Below, in pieces: positions 17,260 through 26,014 of a stretch of DNA of 64,000 nt (the stretch's first letter is position 1; every line of letters begins with the position of its first letter). The stretch is taken from assembly GCA_000306725.1 (NCBI GenBank), contig CP003083.1, forward strand, positions 2,170,001 to 2,234,000. Direction: 5' to 3'. Under the pieces are notes generated by a model. It had not been told where the DNA came from and did not search any database. It saw only the letters and a program-made list of their open reading frames with translations. This stretch comes from Methanolobus psychrophilus R15. Its GTDB lineage: Archaea; Halobacteriota; Methanosarcinia; Methanosarcinales; Methanosarcinaceae. The translations under genes were made by a program, and so were the position numbers.

Positions 17260-18342
17260 TCAAGGGAGGGAATATTCTGATTGTTTATAGTAGTCATTTC
17301 CATATATAAATTTGAATTTTTTAGTTGCATCAGGAACTAACATTTTCTCACTGCGGGGAATATGTGTTGAACAGAAAAAATTATGGTAGTCCGCTAACCA
17401 TTCATATTTTTCATAAATAGCCTCGTCTTTACCTTTAAATTTTCTTAAGTTTTCACAAATTAGATTCTTATGTTTGAGCAAGTGGATTTCAATAGGGCCA
17501 GAGCAAATGTATGAGGAATCTATTTCTTCCTCCAATATTAAATAATATAAATAGTTGATGAAGTATGGCCCGTCTACTTCTTTTGTAATAAAGGATAGCA
17601 TGGGGATATATGCATTTTTTTTGAAACGTTTGAGATAAAAAGACATCGCTTTAATTGTAGTTTTATCAATGATAATTTTAGGATGCCCTCCTTTTTCTTT
17701 TTCAAGATTAGATGCTTTTACTAATGGATAACCAACAACCAAAGTATCTGTACAATACATATCTCCTACTACGATTGCACCTCTTGAAACAAATCCACCT
17801 AATACTAAACGCAATTGATAGAGAGCAATTTGATCAATGAAGTGTACCAAATCTATCTCTCCATCACTTCCTGTCAATTCATTTAAATATAGTATATTGT
17901 CTGAAAAAATTCTAGCATAAGACATTTTGTTAATACGAGATTTTCTTTTAAATTCACTAAATTTACAAAGTTCATGGTATGCTGGATCAACTGCTTTTTT
18001 GTAATTAATTAGAAAATGATTCATTTCTTCTGTATTATTTGAAATATTTTCCATCATTTTGCTAAAACCAAGGACATCGACAAGAGCAACTATTGACAAT
18101 TTAACAGACGGCTTTAGGTATTTTTTGACAAAATCCATGAACTCAAGTTCTGGTATATTCGTTTGTTTCAAAATAGAATACAGTAATTTATCGCAATATG
18201 TTTCTTTTTGTGGAATTGTTAATATATTATTCATTCCATTAATATAGTGCAAATAATCTTCATCCTTTGAATATTCTTTGTATCCACAATTTTTTAAAAC
18301 AATTTCTAGATGCTCTTTTTTAAATGAGGGTGGTAGAGTCAT
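17260..18342 (-). CDS. HicA-like domain fused to class III nucleotidyl-cyclase-like domain
   Basis: Residues 1-75 resemble HicA: KNCGYKEYSKDEDYLHY with a His at 32, then TIPQKETYCDKLLYSILKQ. Residues 80-230 resemble a class III nucleotide cyclase: ALVDVLGFSKMM with metal-binding D89, ARIFSDNILYL with D148, then RGAIVVGDMY and LVVGYPLVKASNLE, which match the later strands. The remaining 130 residues are unrecognised. Two aspartates are retained, so catalysis is plausible. Related stand-alone cyclases make cCMP or cUMP in Pycsar defence. Here no classical Pycsar effector is fused; a small acidic protein precedes it with a four-base overlap. The HicA and cyclase reading is by motif, not by search. 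Confidence 0.6.
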   Translation of the reverse strand: MTLPPSFKKEHLEIVLKNCGYKEYSKDEDYLHYINGMNNILTIPQKETYCDKLLYSILKQTNIPELEFMDFVKKYLKPSVKLSIVALVDVLGFSKMMENISNNTEEMNHFLINYKKAVDPAYHELCKFSEFKRKSRINKMSYARIFSDNILYLNELTGSDGEIDLVHFIDQIALYQLRLVLGGFVSRGAIVVGDMYCTDTLVVGYPLVKASNLEKEKGGHPKIIIDKTTIKAMSFYLKRFKKNAYIPMLSFITKEVDGPYFINYLYYLILEEEIDSSYICSGPIEIHLLKHKNLICENLRKFKGKDEAIYEKYEWLADYHNFFCSTHIPRSEKMLVPDATKKFKFIYGNDYYKQSEYSLP

Positions 18343-18611
18343 TCTTTATCCTCAAACATTTCTTTGCATAACTCTTCCATCTTTGCTTCTTTTCTTTTCT
18401 CTTCAGATAATTGTTTTTCAACAACATCTAAATGTTTTAGCAACATTTTCTTAACTTTTTTGACGGCTTCTTCTTCTGTTAAGCCTGTATCACTTAAACG
18501 TGTTATGAGTTCAGTTCCAAGAAAATAATCTTGTACTTTTTCAGTTTTGATTGTATTTTTAAACAAAAAATCGACTGCCTCTTCCTTCGAACACATCATG
18601 CTCTCCCTCAT
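18339..18611 (-). CDS. small acidic helical protein, cyclase partner
   Basis: This 90-residue protein is highly charged and helical (LTEEEAVKKVKKMLLKHLD, then EKQLSEEKRKEAKMEELCK). Its stop overlaps the cyclase-like gene by four bases (ATGA type), so they are coupled. It could be an antitoxin-like or regulatory subunit for the HicA-like partner, but I see no family match. MCSKEE offers an alternative start six residues in. A perfect palindrome lies about 10 bases upstream of the ATG. Confidence 0.6.
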   Translation of the reverse strand: MRESMMCSKEEAVDFLFKNTIKTEKVQDYFLGTELITRLSDTGLTEEEAVKKVKKMLLKHLDVVEKQLSEEKRKEAKMEELCKEMFEDKE

Positions 18612-18620
18612 TTTGATTTA

Positions 18621-18632
18621 TAATCTAGATTA
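18621..18632. promoter_or_regulatory. palindrome TAATCTAGATTA
   Basis: This perfect 12-base palindrome sits just upstream of the cyclase operon. Its half-site TAGATTA recurs before the nuclease-like gene (26713) and in the CARF/viperin promoter (28288). It is a candidate shared operator. Confidence 0.45.
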
Positions 18633-18893
18633 TTGTGGATATATTCTCATATCAATTACAATGCAAATATCTTCTATTATTATTAAATGATTAAATCTTA
18701 TCGACAGATAAGATGCTTTAGTTGATATTATTAATACTAATGGTGATGTGCAAAACAAAAGCTTCTTAGTATTGTATTGATTTAGATTAGTCAATTTGGA
18801 ATTTCAAAAAGGAATGGAAGATATATGATTCAATTGGATCAAACAGATGGCTTAATTTTTTTACAATATACGGAAGAACAAAGAATACCTGAA
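18633..18893. other. AT-rich intergenic sequence
   Basis: No gene is seen. A further TTTAGATTAG block occurs near 18781. A short frame from 18825 is interrupted quickly and is not convincing. Confidence 0.4.
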
Positions 18894-19070
18894 ACTTATC
18901 AATATACCACGTTTAGATCCTCATGTAGTATTCTTACATGAGATTAATCCCAGCAAGAACAGTTTAGCGTATGACCTACAAGAGCCTTTCAGGTTCCTTA
19001 TTGATCTTGCGGTTATCAGCCTGACTGAATCAGGGAAGATGGACAATAAAGAATTCATCAAGAAGGTTTA
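18894..19070 (+). pseudogene. cas1: cas1 fragment, middle region
   Basis: The open stretch translates to RLDPHVVFLHEINPSKNSLA, then YDLQEPFRFLIDLAVISL and ESGKMDNKEFIKKV before a stop. These are hallmark Cas1 sequences (the FLHE and NSLAYDLQEPFR region before the C-terminal catalytic part). No start, N-terminus or C-terminus is attached. The matching C-terminal region lies 3.2 kb away at 22270. I read it as a decayed CRISPR integrase gene. Confidence 0.85.
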
Positions 19071-19249
19071 AAAATCATCATGATGGGAATTACATATGTT
19101 GTCCTTGTGTGCGTTGACCATGGCTTTTGATGAGGCACAATTATTGAACAGATTGACCAAAGTGTGGGGAGTAAATAATTTCTATAGATGTCTCTTGCAT
19201 TCGAGAAATATGTTCAATCCCTGATTTTTGTAGAAAAGCTTAATATACT

Positions 19250-19495
19250 AGGTATGATCCATTCGTTGAAGTGGGTATAGAATAAATAGCAAAGTTGTTT
19301 GTACACCCCTTGCCGAAAGTGCGCTGTCTAAATTTATTATCACGGGGTTGTAATCACGGGGAAGCAAGAACCATCTACAGAAAATTCCTGGCCTGAATGC
19401 ACGTGGGGATATATAGTACCTGCAGGCGGGGACCAAATATGTACTTCACAGCCAGTCCTATGTATGTGCATACATGACGAAAAGTAGCAAATCCT
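19250..19495. repeat. dispersed repeat, copy 1
   Basis: This stretch aligns with 23795-24060 at roughly 70-75 percent by eye, including TTGAAGTG, GCAAAGT, CCGAAAGTGCGCTGT, the block GAAGCAAGAA..CATCTACAG and TGTATGTGCAT. No coding frame is conserved. It is a duplicated non-coding element or the edge of a lost mobile element. Confidence 0.55.
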
Positions 19496-19797
19496 CCATT
19501 ACTGATTTCTTCTCCATCTATGAAAGCAGTATGGGTTACTCTCCTTAAAGACCAAGAAGAAATACCTGAGTCTTCATGAAAATTGATGTGACACTGAATA
19601 GACAGACCTTACAAACTGTGTATTCAATGTCACTTTATTCCATTTCCCACTCCTCAAATTGTCATTCACCACATTTATTATGATGTTTGACATTTTTATG
19701 TATGGGACTATTAAAATTGCTTCTTATATACTCTTTTTTGAAATTAGTCATATACTATTTTGTAAGTCAGTCTCGATATTGAGATTCTAAAAGCTTT
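19496..19797. other. intergenic sequence, nothing recognised
   Basis: AT-rich sequence with no credible gene on either strand. The end (19730-19797) is the 3' flank of the DUF1699 gene. Confidence 0.4.
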
Positions 19798-20199
19798 TCA
19801 CTTTCTGTTTTTAAGGATGAATCGCAGTAAATCTGGGCCCATGTTCAATTCTCTGACCATCTTTATTTCTATTTCATCGTCTGAAAGGCCATCTGCTCTG
19901 TACTGGTCTATACGGTCGTAGATACTTTGTGAGATCTCTGAATACTCATTGATGTCCTTGCGGTGACCCCATACATCACCCTCTATGAGAGCAATACCTC
20001 GCATTTCGAGGAACATCTCAGTAGACTTGGAAATGGTCTTCTTGTAGGATGGCGGTACGTGAAGCGCTTTCATCTTTGGACACTTTGTGACCATAGTTAA
20101 AATATCGGTATTTGATGGCCTGAAAGCAAGGTGCACGATCTGTTCATTTGAACTGAGGGTGTTTATCTCATCTTTGGAGCTTACAACTCTAATTTTCAT
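19798..20199 (-). CDS. DUF1699 family protein
   Basis: This 133-residue protein matches the Methanosarcinales-specific DUF1699 family: MKIRVVSSKDEINTLSSNEQ, the LHVPPSYKKTISKS loop, IALIEGDVWGHRKDINEY and the C-terminal NMGPDLLRFILKN. The C-terminal part (DGLSDDEIEIKMVREL) is HTH-like. Function is unknown; members are found mainly in methanogens. It stands alone with an AT-rich upstream region containing a possible TATA box. Confidence 0.82.
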   Translation of the reverse strand: MKIRVVSSKDEINTLSSNEQIVHLAFRPSNTDILTMVTKCPKMKALHVPPSYKKTISKSTEMFLEMRGIALIEGDVWGHRKDINEYSEISQSIYDRIDQYRADGLSDDEIEIKMVRELNMGPDLLRFILKNRK

Positions 20200-20411
20200 T
20201 TTTTATCTCCGACGTTCAGAAATTCATTTTCTCGGCGAAACGCTTACAAATTATTTAAAATTACTGTATATACAGTACATGACAAAACTGATTGTTACTT
20301 TTGGGACAACATTGCATAAAAATGCATATGCAATTTAATTTATGGTGTTGACCAATTCACTTTCGCCTCGCTTGGAACATCTGGATATTATCCTGATGTC
20401 GATATCCTATT

Positions 20412-20651
20412 ATGATCCCAACACAAACCGAACAGGAACTGTACGACAAGCTGAACGACTATAGAAAACAGCTCCAGGCCGATTCCCTTACATTGTTTGA
20501 CATCCAGCAGTTCATGAAGACATGTCAGATACATGAGGTCGAACCCAAAGAAATCTACAAGCATATAGCACTGGGTAATGCCTGCTCATGGAAACCATAC
20601 AAGATGGCCTGTGCTGATCATGAAAAATACAAGCGCAAATCGAAGAAATGA
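20412..20651 (+). CDS. small hypothetical protein
   Basis: This 79-residue, charged protein begins MIPTQTEQELYDKLNDYRK and has HEVEPKEIYKHIALGNACSW in the middle and a basic tail. It looks like a helical regulator, and similar short proteins occur in Methanosarcinales. No ribosome site is obvious (TATTATG context), so it may be leaderless. It is flanked by about 210 bases of non-coding sequence on each side. Confidence 0.55.
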   Translation: MIPTQTEQELYDKLNDYRKQLQADSLTLFDIQQFMKTCQIHEVEPKEIYKHIALGNACSWKPYKMACADHEKYKRKSKK

Positions 20652-20881
20652 ACATTAAATGATTGTGATGTAATGGCGCAGCATTCAAATAAAAGGTTGG
20701 TTGGTATTTTTTGAATTTATTCGGTCTTGCTGCGCCACACTATATCCAAAGTTACTACATTTATTTATCTATTCCTAAATGAATTTACTAACCATGTTAA
20801 CTGGTAAATACCATATATCACCTGCTACCACATATATATATTAAATAGATATAGAAAACATAGTTTCAAGGGGATGATTAA

Positions 20882-21892
20882 ATAAAAACAAAACAACTGT
20901 TCATACTTGTATTAACTGCATTGACAGTGATCTTTGCATCAGGCTGCATTTCACCTGAATCCATCAATTCAGATTACAATGCAAGTGATTCACAACCACA
21001 TGTTCCAGATCTTACTACAAATAATCTTTCTGAAGAACCCCAGCCACCCTCTCCAGAACCAGTACTACCTACCATCAACCAGAGCATCTTAACGGTCCAC
21101 TTCATTGATGTGGGTCAGGGTGACTCTATCCTCATCCAGATTAACGATAAGAACATGCTTATCGATGCAGGAGATAACAGGGCAGGAAGTACTGTCGTAT
21201 CTTACCTTAAAGACAATGGTGTCACTGAATTAGATTCAGTGGTGGCCACACATGCCCATGCTGACCATATTGGCGGGATGGTAACGGTACTGAACAACTT
21301 CAAGGTAAATAGGTTCATTGACAGCGGGAACCCTCATACTACCAAGACCTACGAGAACATGCTGATAGCTATCGACGAGAAAGATATACCTTTCAGCCTT
21401 GCAGAAGCGGGTCAGACCATAGACCTTGACCCTGCAGCGACAATTGATATCCTCAATCCTGGAAAGCTCACAGGTAACCTCAACGATGATTCAGTAGTCC
21501 TTAAGCTGACATATGGAGATGTTTCTTTCCTGTTCACAGGCGATGCGGAGACACATGCTGAGAACAAAATGATTGTTGCAGGATACGATATTAACAGTGA
21601 CATTCTCAAGGTTGCTCATCATGGTAGCAGGTCATCCACCGATTCTGACTTCCTGCAGCAGGTCAATCCAGAAGTCTGCATAATCATGGTCGGAACTGAT
21701 AACCGATATGGCCACCCGCACCAAGAAATTATCGATAGGTTCAACCTCTTTGGATGTGAATTGTACAGGACAGACCTTGACGGTGACATTGTTGTCAAGA
21801 CAGATGGAAAAGAATATTCTATTGAGACCCAGAACAAAGGGTTGGTATTTCCATTGACTGCTATGGCCTTTGCACTTATGGCGGAAGCATAG
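20882..21892 (+). CDS. ComEC/Rec2-like MBL-fold lipoprotein
   Basis: This protein is a secreted metallo-beta-lactamase-fold hydrolase of the ComEC C-terminal type: FIDVGQGDSILIQ, the metal motif THAHADHIGG, FLFTGDAE and KVAHHGSRSSTD. The frame opens directly after a stop at 20879-20881 with ATA AAA ACA AAA, and reading from that ATA gives a perfect lipoprotein signal ending IFASGC (Cys22). A GGGGATGAT ribosome site lies just before the ATA. The first standard start in frame is TTG at 20921, which would remove most of the signal peptide. So an AUA start or a mutated ATG is likely. It is followed after nine bases by the DUF3006 gene. Confidence 0.8.
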   Translation: MKTKQLFILVLTALTVIFASGCISPESINSDYNASDSQPHVPDLTTNNLSEEPQPPSPEPVLPTINQSILTVHFIDVGQGDSILIQINDKNMLIDAGDNRAGSTVVSYLKDNGVTELDSVVATHAHADHIGGMVTVLNNFKVNRFIDSGNPHTTKTYENMLIAIDEKDIPFSLAEAGQTIDLDPAATIDILNPGKLTGNLNDDSVVLKLTYGDVSFLFTGDAETHAENKMIVAGYDINSDILKVAHHGSRSSTDSDFLQQVNPEVCIIMVGTDNRYGHPHQEIIDRFNLFGCELYRTDLDGDIVVKTDGKEYSIETQNKGLVFPLTAMAFALMAEA

Positions 21893-21900
21893 GAGAAATC

Positions 21901-22128
21901 ATGACAGGTTTCAAGGTATCACTTGACAGGATAGAAGGCGACATTGCAGTGCTTCTTGTGAGGGATGAGGAGTCGATAAAAATCGACATTCCCTTATCCC
22001 TCCTTCCCGAAGGTTCAAGAGAAGGAGATATTCTTGATATCAGCATTCTGAGAGATGAAAATGAAACTGAGGATATCAAGAAGCGAGTTTCATTGTTGCT
22101 AGAGAAGCTGAAGAACAAGAAACAATAA
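21901..22128 (+). CDS. DUF3006 domain protein
   Basis: This 75-residue protein has the DUF3006 pattern: VSLDRIEGDIAVLLVRDEES, LPEGSREGDILDISI, then a Lys-rich helix. DUF3006 genes very often follow ComEC-like hydrolase genes, as here, with an eight-base gap and GGAGAAATC as ribosome site. It is a small beta-barrel of unknown function, probably the partner of the hydrolase. A MITE begins about ten bases after its stop. Confidence 0.82.
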   Translation: MTGFKVSLDRIEGDIAVLLVRDEESIKIDIPLSLLPEGSREGDILDISILRDENETEDIKKRVSLLLEKLKNKKQ

Positions 22129-22136
22129 GTGAATAT

Positions 22137-22270
22137 GCCACTTCGTAGAAATCTTCGTTTGAACAAAACATTAACCATTTATTTTTTTCCATTGCAAGCA
22201 ACACTTTGGGTTTTTATCCTTTTCAAAGCATCAAGTATTTTTCAACTGGAAATAGGTTTTCTACAGAGCT
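22137..22270. mobile_element. MITE, about 134 bp, copy 1
   Basis: The right end AATAGGTTTTCTACAGAGC matches the right end of the element at 63820-63951, and the left end (CGTAGAAATCTTCG) matches that element's left end. The length is the same. It separates the DUF3006 gene from the cas1 fragment, whose frame begins at its right border, so it probably inserted into or beside cas1. Confidence 0.6.
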
Positions 22271-22699
22271 GTTATTGCCCTAGTTAAATCTGAAAGAATG
22301 GATAACAAGGACTTGGTTAGGACTGAAAGTTACTCACTCAGGCTCAAGCCTTCAGGAGCAAAGAAAGTAACTGAAGAGTTCAACAAGTGGATGAACAGGA
22401 AAACATATCAGAAACATTCTTTTATGTGGAGTTATGCCTTGTTATTGAAAACTAGAGAACTTGTTCAGTTCCTTATTGAAAAGAAAAAGACTATTAATTT
22501 TTGTAAGCCTGCTTATGCCATTGGAAGACAGGATTCAGAAGAGATGATGCGAAATATATTGAATATTTCTTATACCAAAGGGGAGAATATGGGATTTTCT
22601 AAGGGTACATTGCATTATATGAAGAAGAATGCTAACGCTAATAAGCCATTTACTTTAAATGCTCATGTAAGGGAACGGTTGAAGATGCGGGATAATTAG
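22267..22699 (+). pseudogene. cas1: cas1 fragment, C-terminal region
   Basis: From the MITE border the frame reads AVIALVKSERMDNK, then RTESYSLRLKPSGAKKV, FNKWMNRKTYQ, RELVQFLIEKKKTINF and MGFSKGTLHYMKKNA, ending FTLNAHVRERL. This is the C-terminal domain of a Cas1 integrase. An ATG at 22298 allows a 133-residue product, but the N-terminal domain and the first catalytic Glu region are absent, so it should be inactive. There is a small deformity at ISYTKGENMG where other copies have a Trp. Confidence 0.85.
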
Positions 22700-22752
22700 T
22701 GCTCATTTATGTCATGCTAGAAATCTTAAACTTTCATTGCTTGCCATTAAAT

Positions 22753-23112
22753 CTAAAACATAGAAGAAAATAAACCCCTAGTTAAGTTGAATACATGAAA
22801 AGGAAGCATCAATGAAATTAAAATCAGTAATAAAATTAAATAAGCCAATTTTGTTCTTTTAAACCATTCTTTTGCATTGATAAAAATAATCCAGTAAATA
22901 GTCCATATAATTATATCAAAAATAAAACTTGATAAATCAAATTTATAAGGCCCAAATCCCATTCCCCATGTAGCAGTAATAAAAGGAAGTGGATGTCCAC
23001 GGAATAGAAAATCTCCAGCGTCGATTTCAAAGATACCCATGCCTGAAATAAGGGTTGTTACAAAACCTAAAACTATAGATATAAGGACACTGGAATAAAA
23101 TTTGCTGTTCAT
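22753..23112 (-). CDS. small polytopic membrane protein
   Basis: This 119-residue protein has about four hydrophobic segments (near 6-26, 40-52, 58-76 and 86-106) and short loops with FRGHPLPF and EWFKRTK. It resembles hypothetical membrane proteins of Methanosarcinales but I cannot name a family. A GTGAG site precedes the ATG. It is convergent with the cas1 remnant and has no operon partner. Confidence 0.6.
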   Translation of the reverse strand: MNSKFYSSVLISIVLGFVTTLISGMGIFEIDAGDFLFRGHPLPFITATWGMGFGPYKFDLSSFIFDIIIWTIYWIIFINAKEWFKRTKLAYLILLLILISLMLPFHVFNLTRGLFSSMF

Positions 23113-23439
23113 CTCACTAAAATTTAGTTATAGTTGTTTGCCTTTAAGTATTTGATGCTTATAAAAATTTGCAACTCCCTTGTTAACATAAAACGAACAC
23201 AATCTATTGACTTTGTTTATGCTTGCCAATAGAAACTATCTAAGCCTACATCGCGTGAAATGTATTGGTCTGCATCGCAAGGTAAATGATGCCGTCTGTA
23301 GAAGGCAAGTATATGGGAATTGAATATATTCTCCTAGATGTACTAACCATTGTTTTTTTGTGTGGCGCAAAGTGCTAAAAAAAATGCCCAGAAGTTAAGA
23401 ATCGAGTAAGTCCTATAGATGTCTCCTGCAGCTGTTTGT

Positions 23440-23900
23440 ATACGTACTCCCCTAGTTTAGACTATGTTAATTTAACTTAGTTTGGACTATGCTGAGTCTA
23501 GACTATGCTTAGTTTAGACTATGTTAGTCATATCCGAAAGGGCCTCTATTTATTGTCGTCATTGCTTCCATAACAGTATTTAAACACCCCTTGATAAAAG
23601 TGTTAATTTTAAACCCGTTGATTAAAGTGTAAAGTTAGTTAATATACCCCTTTGTTGGAGTGGAGATTGAAAGCCTTAAAGATGTTAGTTTACACACCCC
23701 TTCTCCGAAGTGCACTGTTAGGATTTATTGTTAAAGTTGATTGAATCATATATCTCAATCACATGGATACCTTCATTTACATAGGCCACATAGTTACATA
23801 GATCAGTTCATTGAAGTGAAAATCGAAGAATTCTGCAAAGTCGTTCGTATAACCCCTTCACAAAGTATTATGTTATAGACCCCTGTCCGAAAGTGCGCTG
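23440..23900. repeat. degenerate short repeats (iteron-like)
   Basis: Four copies of TAGTTTAGACTATG (23453, 23478, 23494 as GAGTCTAGACTATG, 23510) are followed by at least five boxes of the form CCCCTT-N5-AAGTG (near 23583, 23646, 23695, 23852, 23880). The same box occurs in the repeat at 19303. No gene is present between 23113 and 24167. These may be protein-binding iterons, remains of a replicon, or a decayed repeat array; spacing is too irregular for a CRISPR. Confidence 0.5.
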
Positions 23901-24060
23901 TTTAAATTTGTAAATACAGTGAAGTGCTCGCACATGTGAAGCAAGAAACATCTACAGAAAATATCCTGGCATGATTGCCCTATGGAATATATCGGATATG
24001 CAGGGCAGAAACCATGCAGAAACTTCACAATCCTTTGTATGTATGTGCATGGTTGAAAAT
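23795..24060. repeat. dispersed repeat, copy 2
   Basis: Second copy of the 19250-19495 element, with an internal extra CCCCTT box. The two flank the DUF1699/MBL/cas1 block in direct orientation. Confidence 0.55.
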
Positions 24061-24167
24061 GTACTGATTTCTGGCTATTTCAGGGGTTCATATGATATTA
24101 ACATCGTGACGCAGGCAATTTCATAGGACATCCATGTGGTGGCCTTAAACTATAACATTCTGTGAGT

Positions 24168-24293
24168 ATGAAGATGCTGAGTACTTCCTATTATGCGTTT
24201 AAAAAACAGATATATAGGGATACGTTGCATTACTGGAAGAAGAATGCTGAGTATCTTCATAACAAGACTCATTTTTACAATAAATCTGTATAA
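24168..24293 (+). CDS. possible 41-residue basic peptide
   Basis: A frame from ATG 24168 reads MKMLSTSYYAFKKQIYRD then TLHYWKKNAEYLHNK and ends at 24293. It is Tyr/Lys/His rich. A short similarity to the Cas1 tail (TLHYMKKNAE) is noted, so it may be a further cas1 scrap rather than a gene. No strong ribosome site is present. Confidence 0.25.
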   Translation: MKMLSTSYYAFKKQIYRDTLHYWKKNAEYLHNKTHFYNKSV

Positions 24294-24335
24294 TCCTTTT
24301 TTACCATAAACAGGCTTATGAAATCAATCCATACA

Positions 24336-24911
24336 TCATATGATTTTCATCAGTGCTTCCGCAACTGAAGTATCCTCCTCTGTCGTAGTGATTGCAGGAT
24401 CATAACTTGGAGTATTAGGCTCATTCCAATCCCCAAACAGCAGATAATGTGTTAAATCCCTGAGCTGAGCAACATCATCAACTGCTCGATAGAATGTTGT
24501 ATGCTCGATCTTATCAAGGATATCTGTTTTGATCTTAGCGAACATGGCAATATCATTATCTCGTAAGATACTTAATTGCTGGCAGTTATGAATGAAATCT
24601 CGGACATAGCTGTCTTCTTCAAGGTACATGTCCAGGATTGTGTAGGCCGTCATGATATGGGAACACATCTCAAATTTTGCAACACAGGAACAATCATGAT
24701 TGACCATATACCCTTTGATACCATCTTCGACATATTGGCAGATTTGAACTCGTGCTTCATCCACGAATTTCACTTCAATACATGAAGTGAACTTAACTGT
24801 CCTATATAGCGGAAAAACTGAAATGGGAATATCATTGATCGACAGTATATTGCTGTCCATAGCGGACAATCTGTTTACGGTATCTTCTACCATACTGGGA
24901 AATACTTTCAT
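24336..24911 (-). CDS. SWIM zinc-finger protein
   Basis: This 191-residue protein carries a SWIM motif CxCx6CxH: C74, C76, C83 and H85 in DCSCVAKFEMCSHI. The preceding beta strands (VEDGIKGYMVNH) are typical of SWIM domains. The C-terminal half is helical and acidic, without a recognised domain. SWIM proteins bind DNA, RNA or proteins and are common in haloarchaea and methanogens next to mobile genes. It stands alone; the ATG gives MKVFPSMVEDTVNRL. About 250 bases of AT-rich sequence lie upstream. Confidence 0.65.
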   Translation of the reverse strand: MKVFPSMVEDTVNRLSAMDSNILSINDIPISVFPLYRTVKFTSCIEVKFVDEARVQICQYVEDGIKGYMVNHDCSCVAKFEMCSHIMTAYTILDMYLEEDSYVRDFIHNCQQLSILRDNDIAMFAKIKTDILDKIEHTTFYRAVDDVAQLRDLTHYLLFGDWNEPNTPSYDPAITTTEEDTSVAEALMKII

Positions 24912-25562
24912 GGTACTTCACAAACCTTCTACATTTTTTAGATTCATTCCTACATTCCTGTTCTAGTATATGCTCTTCTGAAATGTTCAGTTCATTTATT
25001 ATGTAACTCGGAAAATTTTATCATATCCTGCCTCAACTGATTAGATTTTTCTATAGACTTTATTGCAAACATGGAATTGGAATATATTTTATAGGCCAAA
25101 AGGCGAACTTTTTATCGGTCATGCATATGCGGCTTCCCAAACATTTTAGAAAGGATCTGTGCTACATACTTATCAAAAGAACGTAATAAGTCCAGTAATG
25201 GAATTTTATCCATTTCATATGAATGATCGAATTAATCTACCAGGTGTATGGAATTTAATTTATCATAGAATTTCATGGCTAAAGTTGGACTTTCATGTGG
25301 GTAGATTTCGGCCTTTATTAACTATACTACCCTGGCCGTCGTTATAATTTATTTAAGAATGTGTTTGAGAAGTTGGGTGTGATTTTTTCAATCACATTTT
25401 TGAGCCAGCCACATATTGCTAAGGATTAGTCGTGTTGAACCCAATTCACTGTTTTTTGAGAAGTTTAATACTCTAAACCCAGGAAAAACTTGCTATGAGA
25501 TTCATGTTTTAATCCACATAATCATGATTTCAGAAGAAGTAAATCGAACAAACATACACAAT
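24912..25562. other. AT-rich intergenic sequence
   Basis: No gene is supported. A frame at 25159-25347 (MLHTYQKNVISPVMEF) lacks a ribosome site and has no recognisable pattern. Confidence 0.4.
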
Positions 25563-25830
25563 CCAATAATATAATAAACTATATATATAAATCCCTGCGT
25601 ATGTTATTTGGGGATTTAGTATATGGATAGACCCATATACACAAAATTCACACGATATCCTTCGATTGTGTGGCATGTCGGGGGCGTGCTGCGCTACTAC
25701 GCATTGACTCAACCCTACAGCTGTGGGGGAGCAGTTGTATCAAATCAATGACCAGAAGAGACATCTCGGGTAATTCAATCAGATTAGCTAACCACTCCGC
25801 CGACCCGAGCAAGTGTGAACTTTTGTAAGA
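25563..25830 (+). ncRNA. candidate structured RNA, GC-rich island
   Basis: A strong TATA-like run (AAACTATATATATAAATCC, near 25572) is followed 100 bases later by a GC-rich block in otherwise AT-rich DNA (for example TGTCGGGGGCGTGCTGCGCT near 25677 and GCCGACCCGAGC near 25800). GTCGG and CCGAC at the two ends of the block could close a long stem. I tested it as a tRNA on both strands and found no T-arm. It could be a regulatory or guide RNA. Confidence 0.35.
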
Positions 25831-25873
25831 TTAGGCAACCAGATGCCTTGTATATATTCTCTTAGGAGGATGT

Positions 25874-26014
25874 ATGCTATGTTCTGGAATAGCCTACGCT
25901 GTACCATTTCTGCTAATCGGAATGGTACCCCTGGATGCATGCATCTTAGCTGAAAAGCATGGATGCATGTATCCTTACTTCATTAAAAAATATAATTCTG
26001 AAAATCTGTTTTGA
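25874..26014 (+). CDS. possible 46-residue hydrophobic peptide
   Basis: A perfect AGGAGG site four bases before ATG 25874 opens a frame MLCSGIAYAVPFLLIGMVP ending at 26014. It is hydrophobic at the start and may be a membrane peptide. The DNA also holds two inverted repeats (GTACCATT/AATGGTAC and GGATGCATGCATC/GGATGCATGTATCC), so the region might be RNA structure rather than gene. Confidence 0.35.
   Translation: MLCSGIAYAVPFLLIGMVPLDACILAEKHGCMYPYFIKKYNSENLF

Noticed and set aside
17260-18611. Complete Pycsar system
   Set aside because: A cyclase-like domain is present, but no recognised Pycsar effector (TIR or PycTM type) is adjacent; the nearby membrane genes belong to a convergent operon.
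23440-24060. Degenerate CRISPR array next to cas1 remains
   Set aside because: Repeat boxes are short and unevenly spaced (16 to 150 bases), and no constant repeat of 28-37 bases is seen.
24168-24293. Third cas1 fragment
   Set aside because: Only about ten residues (TLHYWKKNAE) resemble the Cas1 tail, and the rest of the frame does not continue the match, so I list it only as a possible peptide.
25159-25347. 62-residue plus-strand frame
   Set aside because: No ribosome site, no neighbours, and no recognisable pattern.
25660-25830. Possible intron-containing tRNA on the minus strand
   Set aside because: A GTCGG/CCGAC closing pair and a D-arm-like GTGGTTAGC are present, but no T-loop of the TTCRANY type and no plausible anticodon stem could be drawn.
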